Shown in pieces: positions 1 through 6,985 of a stretch of DNA of 20,993 nucleotides (positions are counted from its first letter, which is position 1; the number at the start of each line of letters is the position of its first letter). Made by a program: the position numbers and the translations under genes. The notes beneath the pieces are model-generated. The model was not told where the DNA came from. It ran no database searches and saw only the letters and a list, made by a program, of their open reading frames with translations. Source of the stretch: CBFGRV01 sp965651265 (lineage in GTDB: Bacteria; Bacteroidota; Rhodothermia; Rhodothermales; VXPQ01). The DNA lies in assembly GCA_965651265.1 (NCBI GenBank), contig CBFGRV010000053.1, positions 1 through 20,993 of the forward strand, in the 5' to 3' direction.

Positions 1-153
1 GATCGCATCGTCGAAGCCGTTGCACGCCGCCCGCGGCCTCCCATTCCTTCGATCAGCGAGCCGGGCGCCGCGCGACGCATCGCAGAAATCCTGAAGGAGT
101 GGCCGAAGCCATCTGATGGACCGCACACCCGGAGCATCCTCGCGAAATCCTGA
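1..153 (+). CDS. C-terminal end of a sugar-nucleotide enzyme, possibly UDP-GlcNAc 2-epimerase family (partial)
   Basis: An open frame runs from the first base to a TGA at 151-153, giving 50 residues of a gene that starts outside the window. It reads DRIVEAVARR, then a Pro-rich turn, then GAARRIAEILKEW. UDP-N-acetylglucosamine 2-epimerases usually end with an RIV.A motif followed by a GdG.AaeRI.eiL helix, and this tail resembles that arrangement. The GT4 glycosyltransferase gene begins 2 bp after the stop, which supports membership of the same polysaccharide operon. The assignment rests on a short tail only; another glycosyltransferase or epimerase could end this way. Confidence 0.45.
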   Translation, partial: DRIVEAVARRPRPPIPSISEPGAARRIAEILKEWPKPSDGPHTRSILAKS

Positions 154-155
154 AC

Positions 156-1262
156 GTGAAACGACGGCTCCTCTTCATCTATCTTCAGCCCAGCTCGTTC
201 GTTCGAGAGGACCTGCGGATTCTGAGCGAGGAATATGATATCCGGCCATTCCATTTCGGATGGGACGCAAAACCCGGACCCCTTGAATTCGGCGCCATGC
301 TGTTGCGGCAGTTGACATGGCTGCTCCGAGAGCTGCCTCGATCGGACATCGTGTTCGGATGGTTCTCCGACTATCATATGGTGCTCCCCGTGCTGATGGC
401 GCAGGCTTTCAGGAAGCCCGTCGCCGTTTCCATCGGCGGGTTCGACGCGGTTTCCATGCCGTCGCTAAGGCACGGTATCGGCGCGAGTGGATGGCGCATG
501 CCGCTCGCCCGCCTCGTGCTGCGCCTGGCGGATCTCTTGCTGCCGGTCTCGTCGTCGCTGATCTATTCGAAGAACCGCTTTGCGGAGCGTGTAGAAGAAG
601 AGGAACAGGGGCTTCGGCGTCTTCTTCCGGACCTTGCCACGCGTATCGAGGTCGTGCCGACCGGTTACGACCCTGATGAGTGGCCGATCGGACCTCTCGA
701 ACGCGATCCGATCGTTAGCACAGTCGCCTACCTGGACGGGGATCGCGTGCTTCGAATCAAAGGAATCGACCTCGTGATCGAAACGGCCAGACGCATGCCC
801 GAGGTGTCGTTCAACATCATAGGCGTGATCGATCCGGAATCTGTTCGCGAGCGATTCGATCCTCCTTCGAACGTCCGCCTCGTGGCGCCCGTGGAGCGCG
901 CGAAGCTCGTCGATCACTACCATTCGGCATCGGTCTACCTTCAGCTCTCCCGCATGGAGGGGCTTCCGAACGCCCTCTGCGAGGCCATGTTATGTGGATG
1001 CATTCCGGTCGGCAGCCGGGTGTTCGGCATTCCGGATGGGATCGGGGATGCCGGCTACGTGGTGGAGCGCCCGGATCCGGATGAGGTGGTGAGCGCCGTG
1101 CGTCGTGCGCTCGAAGCCCCCGGCGAGATGAGGCTTCGTGCCCGGGAACACATCATCGCTCACTTCAGCCTCGAGCGGCGGAGCGAGCGGTTGCTGGGGC
1201 TCCTGGACGAGTTGGTGCGGGGTGGAGACTTGGTACATGATGGCCGGGTTCATGCAGACTAG
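156..1262 (+). CDS. Glycosyltransferase family 4 protein (GT-B fold)
   Basis: 368 aa from a GTG start 2 bp after the upstream stop. The enzyme should transfer a sugar from an activated donor to a growing lipid-linked glycan or other acceptor on the cytoplasmic face of the membrane. The C-terminal half carries the family signature: SRMEGLPNALCEAM contains an EX7E motif (E268 and E276), followed by GCIPVGS and GIPDGIGDAGYVV, the usual donor-binding loop of GT4 enzymes. The N-terminal Rossmann half starts with KRRLLFIYL and is more divergent. Donor and acceptor cannot be read from sequence. The gene overlaps the next one by 26 bp, and together with the HprK-like protein and flippase it forms a polysaccharide-assembly cluster. 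Confidence 0.85.
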   Translation: MKRRLLFIYLQPSSFVREDLRILSEEYDIRPFHFGWDAKPGPLEFGAMLLRQLTWLLRELPRSDIVFGWFSDYHMVLPVLMAQAFRKPVAVSIGGFDAVSMPSLRHGIGASGWRMPLARLVLRLADLLLPVSSSLIYSKNRFAERVEEEEQGLRRLLPDLATRIEVVPTGYDPDEWPIGPLERDPIVSTVAYLDGDRVLRIKGIDLVIETARRMPEVSFNIIGVIDPESVRERFDPPSNVRLVAPVERAKLVDHYHSASVYLQLSRMEGLPNALCEAMLCGCIPVGSRVFGIPDGIGDAGYVVERPDPDEVVSAVRRALEAPGEMRLRAREHIIAHFSLERRSERLLGLLDELVRGGDLVHDGRVHAD

Positions 1263-2394
1263 GCGCGAACAGGCGGCCCAAATACTCGCGCTCCGAATGC
1301 TGGGTCGGGACGTCCGGATCGAACTGGACGGGTCACCGGGCGCCCGGGTACTCGAGCAGGAACTCGCCCTCTATCCTGCAGCCTCGCCGGCTTCCGAGCC
1401 CGAGCTGCGTTTCAAGTGGGGTACGATTCTCCATGAAGATGGCCGCCGTGCGAACCCCCGCATCCATGAGGAATTCTCGGATGGATTCCTCGCGCACTTC
1501 ACTACGGCGGACGTTCGCTTCCGCGTGGACGATGGCCGGCTTCGAAGGGTGGAATTGACCATTCCGCCATCGCACCGTCTCATATCGACCCTCCGGAAGG
1601 CGCTCGACATGCAGTTCGCTTCGCGTGAGGAGAGGGCCGGAATGGTCTTTCACGAGCTTGCCCTGGTGCCGGCGGCGCATTGGCTGTCCGATGTCGCCGT
1701 CGTGCATGCATCTGCCATGGCCGGCCCGTCAGGCGAAGTGACCTTGATCGGGGGGACCGGTGGCGTGGGAAAAACATCTCTGATGCTGGATCTGTGCTTA
1801 CGCCGGGGCTTCACGTTCATGGCCGACGACATAAGCATTGTGGGGGCTGACGGGTGGGTACACCCCAACCTGGCCTATCCAAAAATCTACGCGTACAATC
1901 TGCAGGACAATCCGGAGCTGGCGAGACGGGTTTTCCAGGGTCGCCGCTTCGCGGATCGGGTGCACTGGGGGCTACATCGCCGGCGGGGCCTGCAGTTCGT
2001 CCGGCGCCGGCTCGCTCCGGATAAGCTCTTTGGCGCGTACAGTGCAACAGGCGGCCGACTGAGTCGGTACTTCGTCCTCGTCCGGGAGGATCGCCCGAAC
2101 ATCGATATCACGGAGTTGGGTGCTGCGCAGGCGGCGGCCGTTTCCGTCGAAGTGATGCCGTCCGAGTATGCGCACTTCTACAATCATCTTCACTGGCATG
2201 CCTACCATCGGCGGCTCGACGGAAAAGAGCCCACCATCACCCCACAGGATGTTCACGCTCGTTGGCGGCGATTGCTCGGCGCCGTCTTTCAGGGCGTGAG
2301 GTGCTATATGGTCAGGGTGCCGCTCAACATCGAACATCACCGCTTCAAAGTCGAGATGGTGGAGAGGCTGGCCCATACCGCCGAGGCCGGCTGA
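1237..2394 (+). CDS. HprK-related P-loop kinase-like protein in polysaccharide cluster
   Basis: 385 aa if started at ATG 1237, which has GGAG at 1224-1227 nine bases upstream; ATG 1240 and 1252 are alternatives. It has a Walker A loop GGTGGVGKTS (172-181, K179) preceded by VVHASAM and followed by FMADDISIV (D197, D198). The His, P-loop and ADD order matches the catalytic core of HPr(Ser) kinase/phosphorylase, so it belongs to the HprK-related ATPases. The typical HprK N-terminal domain and C-terminal signature are not evident, and the 170 residues before the P-loop are unassigned. No HPr gene lies in the window. Related proteins occur in exopolysaccharide loci, and the position between a glycosyltransferase and a flippase agrees. 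Its substrate is unknown. Confidence 0.7.
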   Translation: MMAGFMQTRREQAAQILALRMLGRDVRIELDGSPGARVLEQELALYPAASPASEPELRFKWGTILHEDGRRANPRIHEEFSDGFLAHFTTADVRFRVDDGRLRRVELTIPPSHRLISTLRKALDMQFASREERAGMVFHELALVPAAHWLSDVAVVHASAMAGPSGEVTLIGGTGGVGKTSLMLDLCLRRGFTFMADDISIVGADGWVHPNLAYPKIYAYNLQDNPELARRVFQGRRFADRVHWGLHRRRGLQFVRRRLAPDKLFGAYSATGGRLSRYFVLVREDRPNIDITELGAAQAAAVSVEVMPSEYAHFYNHLHWHAYHRRLDGKEPTITPQDVHARWRRLLGAVFQGVRCYMVRVPLNIEHHRFKVEMVERLAHTAEAG

Positions 2395-2413
2395 AATCGC
2401 AGATCCTGATTCC

Positions 2414-3892
2414 ATGCCGGAGGATGCCGGACTGAAGCGAGTCATAAGCCAGACGGGCCTGTATGCCATCGGCAATGTGGCCGTAAAGGCTAGTGGGCTT
2501 CTGCTCGCTCCTCTCTACCTCAACACGTCGTTTCTGAGCACGGATGCGTACGGGCACCTCGTGTTGCTCGAGGCCACCGCGCAGATCCTCATTCCCATTG
2601 CGGGGTTGGGGATTGCGACCGGCATGCTGAAATTCATGTCGGACCCCGATGAGCGCCACGATACGGCCGCCATCCCTTTTACGACGCTCGTACTGTCTAC
2701 GCTGCTGGCCTCCGTCGTCTTCGTGGTGACGTGGGCGGCAGGCTCTCCACTCGCGGCGTTTCTGACCGATGATCCCACGCGCGTGACCTTGACCCGGCTG
2801 ATGGGCGGATATGCGGCGCTGAAGGTTGTCAGCACGGTCCCCTACATGCTGCTCCGGGTTCGCGAGCGTGCAGGATGGTACACGGTGGGTATCATCTCCG
2901 AATGGACCGTGCTCGTGATCGGGGTCTACTACTTTCTGGCGGTCCGCGAGATGGGGCTCGAAGGCGTTCTGATTGCTTACGTGGCCTCTGCCGGTGCAAG
3001 CGCGCTGGTCATGACGGTGTTCATGCTCGTACATGTGGCGTGGCGCTTCGATCGGCGCTTGATCCGCAATCTGCTTCGATTCGGGGTGCCGCTCGTGTTG
3101 TCGGCCTTTGCCGGGCTCTTCTTGAACGTCGGTGACCGGTACATCCTGAAATGGCTAACGGATGCGGAGACGGTCGGCGTTTATGGATGGGCCGCGAGGC
3201 TCGGCGGCGTCATCAACATGCTGTTCGTACAGAGTTTTCAGCTGGCCTTTACGGTAATCGGGCTCAAAACCGTGGGCAAAGGCGATCTGAATCTGCACCG
3301 GCGCACGTTTCGGCACTATGCCGTCTGGACCGGATGGGCCGTGCTCGGCCTGTCCCTGCTTTCGTACGATCTGACCCTGCTCCTGTCGACCGTCTTCAAC
3401 GTCAACCCCTTCTACCTGCGGGCCGACCCGCTGGTGTTTCCGATCGCGCTCGGTTTCCTCGGATATGGACTTTACATCGTGGTGAACAATATTCTCTATG
3501 CCACGGAGTTGACACACGTGATCAGTCTAAACGTGCTGGTGGCGGCCCTGACGAACGCCGTGCTCAATGTGTTGATGATCCCGTTTCTGGGCGCTTCCGG
3601 CGCGGCGTGGGCGACGGTCGCGTCGTATGCGTTGCTCGCGTGGCTTTCAGCCCGGGTTGCGGAACGTCAGATTCACGTCGGGTATCCGTGGCGAATCGTC
3701 TGGATCATTGCCGGGGTTGTGACGCTCCTCTGGGGAGTTGGATTGCTCACCATCGAATTGCCAACGGCTGCCCGATTGGCGATCCGCGCTGCTTTGATCG
3801 CCCTCTACGTGCCGATCATCTATCTTACGGGCGTTTATACGCGCGCCGACCTCGAAAAGGGACGAGAGCTGTTGAGGCAGCGCCTGATCTGA
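2414..3892 (+). CDS. Wzx-type oligosaccharide flippase / polysaccharide biosynthesis membrane protein (MATE/MOP superfamily)
   Basis: 492 aa, almost entirely hydrophobic helices separated by short basic loops, consistent with 12-14 membrane segments. It opens with LKRVISQTGLYAIGNVAVKASGL, the typical first helix of Wzx/RfbX flippases, and has the mid-protein LLRFGVPLVLSAFAG and LNVGDRYILKWLT elements found where the second half of these proteins begins. It would move undecaprenyl-linked glycans across the inner membrane. It starts 19 bp after the HprK-like gene and probably shares its transcript. Assignment to the superfamily is firm; the glycan carried is not known. Confidence 0.85.
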   Translation: MPEDAGLKRVISQTGLYAIGNVAVKASGLLLAPLYLNTSFLSTDAYGHLVLLEATAQILIPIAGLGIATGMLKFMSDPDERHDTAAIPFTTLVLSTLLASVVFVVTWAAGSPLAAFLTDDPTRVTLTRLMGGYAALKVVSTVPYMLLRVRERAGWYTVGIISEWTVLVIGVYYFLAVREMGLEGVLIAYVASAGASALVMTVFMLVHVAWRFDRRLIRNLLRFGVPLVLSAFAGLFLNVGDRYILKWLTDAETVGVYGWAARLGGVINMLFVQSFQLAFTVIGLKTVGKGDLNLHRRTFRHYAVWTGWAVLGLSLLSYDLTLLLSTVFNVNPFYLRADPLVFPIALGFLGYGLYIVVNNILYATELTHVISLNVLVAALTNAVLNVLMIPFLGASGAAWATVASYALLAWLSARVAERQIHVGYPWRIVWIIAGVVTLLWGVGLLTIELPTAARLAIRAALIALYVPIIYLTGVYTRADLEKGRELLRQRLI

Positions 3893-3948
3893 TGGTGTCT
3901 CGAGGCGATTTAACCGAATGGCGGAACGCGTAGACGAACCAAGGGCTC

Positions 3949-3973
3949 GATGGGGACGTGAAACCGTCCCATC
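3949..3973. other. Hairpin-forming inverted repeat downstream of the flippase gene
   Basis: Arms GATGGGGACG (3949-3958) and CGTCCCATC (3965-3973) pair over 9 bp with one bulged G and a loop of TGAAAC. No T-run follows on either strand, so it is not a canonical intrinsic terminator. It lies in the 103-bp gap between the flippase stop and the YbbR-protein start and ends 22 bp before the GTG, where it could end or attenuate the polysaccharide transcript. The rest of the gap shows nothing else. Confidence 0.4.
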
Positions 3974-3995
3974 AAATTCCACAGCGTGATCGAAC

Positions 3996-5006
3996 GTGCC
4001 GGAAACGCCTACCAAGAAGAACGGTGCTCCTCGAAGCAATTCGATCTGGGATCGGCTCTATATGCTGTTCCAGCGCCGTCCCGCTCGAAAAGAACCCGAT
4101 GATCGCCCGCGACGTCGTGGCGTCACCGTGACCGTTTCGGTCATCGTGGCGAGCCTCCTCTGGTTCACGTTCACCATGCGGGAGACGCACACACGCAACC
4201 TGCAGATTGCAACCGAGGTCAGGAACATCCCCGAAAGCCAGGCACTGTCGCAGCTTCCGCCCGAGCGTGTCCGTGTTCAGGTCGTCGGCGACGGATGGTC
4301 GCTCCTCCGGCTTCAGTTCAGTCCGCCGGTTGTCGCCATCAACGCCGCGCAGGATGAGGTCTCGGTGCGGGATGCCCTCAACATCCCCAAGAGCATCGCC
4401 ATCCAGAATGTCAGCCCGAGTCAGATCGTTCTCTCGAAGGAGCGGCGCATCACACGCGAGGTGCCCATCGAGCTGAACGTCGACATCCGCACTCCCGCGA
4501 CGCACAGTCTCATCGCTCCGCCAACGGTTCGACCCGATTCCGTTGAAATTTCGGGCGCCGCCTCCGTAGTGAGCGGCATCCAATCATGGCCGACCCAGTA
4601 CCGAAGATTCGATAACGTGCGGGACTCGCTCATTGCTCGAGTGCCGCTCTCCGATACGCTGAGGGGCCTGGTTACCCGGAACATCGACTACGTGCAGATT
4701 GAGGCCGTATCGGAGCACTTTACCGAGGCGCGGCGGGTGATCGGAGTCACCGTTCAGGGAGAGCCGTCGACCCGCCAGCTCGTCTCGCTCGAGCCCTCCT
4801 CCATCGAAGTGCGATTCAACGTGGTGTCGTCGCAATATCAAGAGGCCATGCGGGCGATGGACTTCTATGCGACGGTCTCCTACGATGAGATCCGGCAGGA
4901 CACCACCGGACGCGTGCGCCCGCAGGTGCATTTGCCGGAGGGGATCATCATGCGCGATGTGCGCTGGCGTCCTGAGCGCCTGGCCTACTTCGAGCGTATC
5001 GACTAA
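3996..5006 (+). CDS. YbbR-like (CdaR-family) domain protein, membrane anchored
   Basis: 336 aa from a GTG start. A basic cytoplasmic leader of about 40 residues precedes one membrane helix (VTVTVSVIVASLLWFTFTM, about 43-61). The rest would be outside the membrane and contains successive beta-rich segments of YbbR type, such as RVRVQVVGDGWSLLRLQF, PPTVRPDSVEISGAASVV with the downstream IQSWPT, and LEPSSIEVRFNVV. In Firmicutes, YbbR/CdaR regulates the diadenylate cyclase CdaA, but no cyclase gene is adjacent here, so that role is not supported. No good Shine-Dalgarno precedes the GTG. An in-frame ATG lies at 4062, but using it would shorten the basic leader before the membrane helix. Confidence 0.7.
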   Translation: MPETPTKKNGAPRSNSIWDRLYMLFQRRPARKEPDDRPRRRGVTVTVSVIVASLLWFTFTMRETHTRNLQIATEVRNIPESQALSQLPPERVRVQVVGDGWSLLRLQFSPPVVAINAAQDEVSVRDALNIPKSIAIQNVSPSQIVLSKERRITREVPIELNVDIRTPATHSLIAPPTVRPDSVEISGAASVVSGIQSWPTQYRRFDNVRDSLIARVPLSDTLRGLVTRNIDYVQIEAVSEHFTEARRVIGVTVQGEPSTRQLVSLEPSSIEVRFNVVSSQYQEAMRAMDFYATVSYDEIRQDTTGRVRPQVHLPEGIIMRDVRWRPERLAYFERID

Positions 5007-5055
5007 CCACCGCCGGCGTGGGCCGATCCCGGAAGGCGAGGCTACGCCCGTCGAA

Positions 5056-5535
5056 TTACGATCGAATGCGAGGCGGGTGCGGCTCCGGCATGAGTCGAGG
5101 GGCCGAATGCAGGAAGTAGTCGCGGAGCTGCTCGATCTCGAATTCCTTCTCGGCGTTCTCGAAGCGCAGCACGTCGCGCAGGGAGATCACGCCCAGAATC
5201 TGCTTTCCATCGCTTACGGGAACGTGGCGGATGTGGAACTTCTCCATCATCTGAAGCACCTCAGCGCGCGGGGTATCGGCGGCCACGACCACCACGTCTT
5301 GCGTCATGACGTCGCCGATCCGTGTCGTCTTTGGATCCCTCTGCTTGACGACGACGCGCTGGAGCAGGTCGCGCTCCGTGAAGATGCCCACTAGCCGCCG
5401 GCCACTCTCCATGACGAGGATCGAGCCGATATTGTGCTGGGACATTCGTCGAGCGGCATCGGATACGAACGTGCTGGGCGAAGTGTAGACGAGAACTCCA
5501 CCGGTGTGGAGCAGGTCGGCAACGCGGCGCGGCAT
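5056..5535 (-). CDS. Two-CBS-domain protein
   Basis: 159 aa, consisting almost wholly of a tandem CBS (Bateman) pair at about 10-68 and 75-133. Typical elements are SDAARRMSQHNIGSILVME, LVGIFTERDLLQRVV, VGDVMTQDVVVVAADTP-like spacing, HIRHVPVSDGKQILGVISL and RDVLRF. Such pairs bind adenosyl ligands (AMP, ATP, SAM) or other nucleotides and act as energy or metabolite sensors; a stand-alone pair usually regulates a partner. The ATG has a strong Shine-Dalgarno six bases upstream, which fixes the start. The gene is convergent with the YbbR gene (49 bp apart) and divergent from a membrane protein gene, which is a possible partner. The ligand is not predictable. Confidence 0.85.
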   Translation of the reverse strand: MPRRVADLLHTGGVLVYTSPSTFVSDAARRMSQHNIGSILVMESGRRLVGIFTERDLLQRVVVKQRDPKTTRIGDVMTQDVVVVAADTPRAEVLQMMEKFHIRHVPVSDGKQILGVISLRDVLRFENAEKEFEIEQLRDYFLHSAPRLMPEPHPPRIRS

Positions 5536-5541
5536 GGCGAA

Positions 5542-5548
5542 CCTCCTT
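5542..5548 (-). promoter_or_regulatory. Strong Shine-Dalgarno of the CBS-domain gene
   Basis: AAGGAGG on the minus strand, six bases before the ATG at 5535. It is one of the best ribosome binding sites in the window and decides the start of this gene. Many neighbouring genes lack any comparable motif. Confidence 0.75.
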
Positions 5549-5625
5549 CGAGAGAGCCTTCACGAAAAGATCATAGATTGGAATGAGCCGCGCGCCGACC
5601 GGTTCCGCTCATCTGAAACCTGGCA

Positions 5626-5639
5626 TACAAGCAATTGTA
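5626..5639. promoter_or_regulatory. Palindrome TACAA-N4-TTGTA in the divergent intergenic region
   Basis: A perfect 5-bp inverted repeat with spacer GCAA lies in the 127-bp region between the CBS gene (minus strand) and the membrane protein gene (plus strand), ending 23 bp before ATG 5663. Its size and position suit a dimeric regulator site, but it is short and AT-rich and could be chance. I could not identify a convincing promoter in the same stretch. Confidence 0.25.
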
Positions 5640-5662
5640 CACGAGCATCCATCGAGCGTCGA

Positions 5663-6295
5663 ATGAGCGAGACCAACGGCCATATCCCCACGACATCCTA
5701 CGTAGATACCCCGCAGGGCATCTTTACGGCCGCCGGTGTATGGTTCAGAGCGACGAAGGCGGAGCTCGAGCGCTACGCGGGCCCCGTATTCGAGCACGAG
5801 TCTATCGAGCGCCTCATCGAGCGAACGGAGGTATGGCTGCGTTCTCCGCAGACGCTGGCCGTCTGGATGCTGCCGATTTTCCTCTGGCTCATCGAGCCCG
5901 TGCCGGCCGCGCTTGCGGCCCTTACCGTTTACGTGGGGTGGAAGGGACTCAGCCCTTCACTGGTGAATCGCCCCCTCAGTCGACTCTTCGAGGTGCTCGA
6001 TCCGGTCTGGCTTCAGGGACTGTTCAGTGTGGCCGTGCTGAGCTATCTCGCCAACATCGGCCAGATTGCGGATGTGTGGATGGGGATAGTCGGATTTATT
6101 CTCCTGCGATGGGGCATCATCGAGCGCGTGACGGATTTGCTGGTGCGCTTCATCTGGAGCACCCTCTATGCGATGCCCATCAACGACCAGATTCTGCGCG
6201 GCTTCATCATTAGGGCCGCTTTGAAGTATCGCGTCTCCCTTCCGCAGCTCGATGCGCTGGAGCGGCGGGTCATCGAGAAATTCTCGAAGGACTGA
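5663..6295 (+). CDS. Unrecognised membrane protein, 210 aa
   Basis: I do not recognise this family. The chosen ATG gives 210 aa; the open frame extends upstream to 5504, but that would overlap the CBS gene start and its residues look non-coding. The N-terminal 70 residues are soluble and charged (ELERYAGPVFEHESIERLIE). Hydrophobic segments follow: AVWMLPIFLWLI with PVPAALAALTVYVGW, then GLFSVAVLSYLANIGQIADVW and MGIVGFILLRWGII. The tail is amphipathic and charged (LDALERRVIEKFSKD). About three to four membrane segments are likely. The gene is divergent from the CBS protein and 45 bp upstream of the phosphatase/men cluster. The Shine-Dalgarno is weak. Confidence 0.7.
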   Translation: MSETNGHIPTTSYVDTPQGIFTAAGVWFRATKAELERYAGPVFEHESIERLIERTEVWLRSPQTLAVWMLPIFLWLIEPVPAALAALTVYVGWKGLSPSLVNRPLSRLFEVLDPVWLQGLFSVAVLSYLANIGQIADVWMGIVGFILLRWGIIERVTDLLVRFIWSTLYAMPINDQILRGFIIRAALKYRVSLPQLDALERRVIEKFSKD

Positions 6296-6340
6296 CGTGG
6301 TTGGAAGTTCGAAATCAGCGCATACCATTCCGTTTATTTC

Positions 6341-6985
6341 ATGAAGGAAACCACCCTGTATTTTGTACGACATGGTGAGACCGATCCGAATAGGCAGCGC
6401 ATCATGCAGGGCCGGCGTGTCAATGCGCCTCTGAACCGAAATGGGCGCATGCAAGCCGATGCACTTGCGCAGCGATTTTCGGATATCCCTCTGAATGCAA
6501 TTTATAGCAGCTCACTCCTGCGGGCGATCGAAACAGCGGATGCGGTCGCCCGTCGACATCCTCACGTACCTCGTTACCGGCTCGATGGCCTGGATGAAAT
6601 GTGTTGGGGCGTCTTCGAAGGGGAGCCCTGGTCGGATCGTCTCCAGGCCATGCTCACAGAGATGTATGCTCGGTGGGCTGCAGGTGACTACGACTACCGG
6701 GTAGAGGAGGGCGAGTCGATCTACGACGTGCAGAGGCGCTGCTCGTCAGCCGTCGAACAGATTCTGGAGCAAAACGCCGGCGGAAACATTCTCGTGGTCT
6801 CTCACGGGAGGCTGCTCCGTGTGCTGCTCGCCACTATCCTTGATGTTGGGCTGGATCGGATGGATGAATTTTATCATGCAAATACATGCGTAAATGTGAT
6901 TACGCATTATGGCAGTAATTTCGAGGCATCTCTTCTCAACTGTACGATCCACCTGCGTGAAGCCAACCTGGAGATGGTGGACTGA
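6341..6985 (+). CDS. Histidine phosphatase superfamily protein (phosphoglycerate mutase-like)
   Basis: 214 aa. YFVRHGETDPN holds the RHG motif with the phospho-accepting His (H11). R10, the Arg in SSLLRAIETAD, the acidic residue near E86 (DEMCWGVFEG) and the second His in VVSHGRLLRVLL (H155) complete the usual pocket. The family includes mutases, cofactor and sugar-phosphate phosphatases; the substrate cannot be told. Its TGA overlaps the menF ATG as TGATG, so it is co-translated with menF and leads the men operon. No Shine-Dalgarno is visible; the region before the ATG is AT-rich. The last 40 codons are noticeably more AT-rich than the neighbours. Confidence 0.85.
   Translation: MKETTLYFVRHGETDPNRQRIMQGRRVNAPLNRNGRMQADALAQRFSDIPLNAIYSSSLLRAIETADAVARRHPHVPRYRLDGLDEMCWGVFEGEPWSDRLQAMLTEMYARWAAGDYDYRVEEGESIYDVQRRCSSAVEQILEQNAGGNILVVSHGRLLRVLLATILDVGLDRMDEFYHANTCVNVITHYGSNFEASLLNCTIHLREANLEMVD

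Noticed and set aside
465..923. 152-codon minus-strand ORF inside the glycosyltransferase gene
   Set aside because: It is the antisense of a well-supported coding frame in GC-rich DNA, with no recognisable domain.
3892..3933. 13-codon ORF overlapping the flippase stop (TGATG)
   Set aside because: Too short, no motif, and such overlaps arise often after TGA stops; it is likely chance.
3151..3933. 260-codon plus-strand ORF within the flippase gene
   Set aside because: It is an out-of-frame shadow rich in Arg, Gly and Asp, lacking the hydrophobic pattern of the real gene.
5504..5662. N-terminal extension of the 210-aa membrane protein
   Set aside because: It would overlap the CBS gene start and its strong ribosome binding site, and it reads as low-quality Arg/Ser/Trp-rich sequence.
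6301..6330. TTG-N19-TACCATT as a Bacteroidota-type promoter for the phosphatase/men operon
   Set aside because: Only partial agreement with the TAnnTTTG element; it cannot be told from chance.
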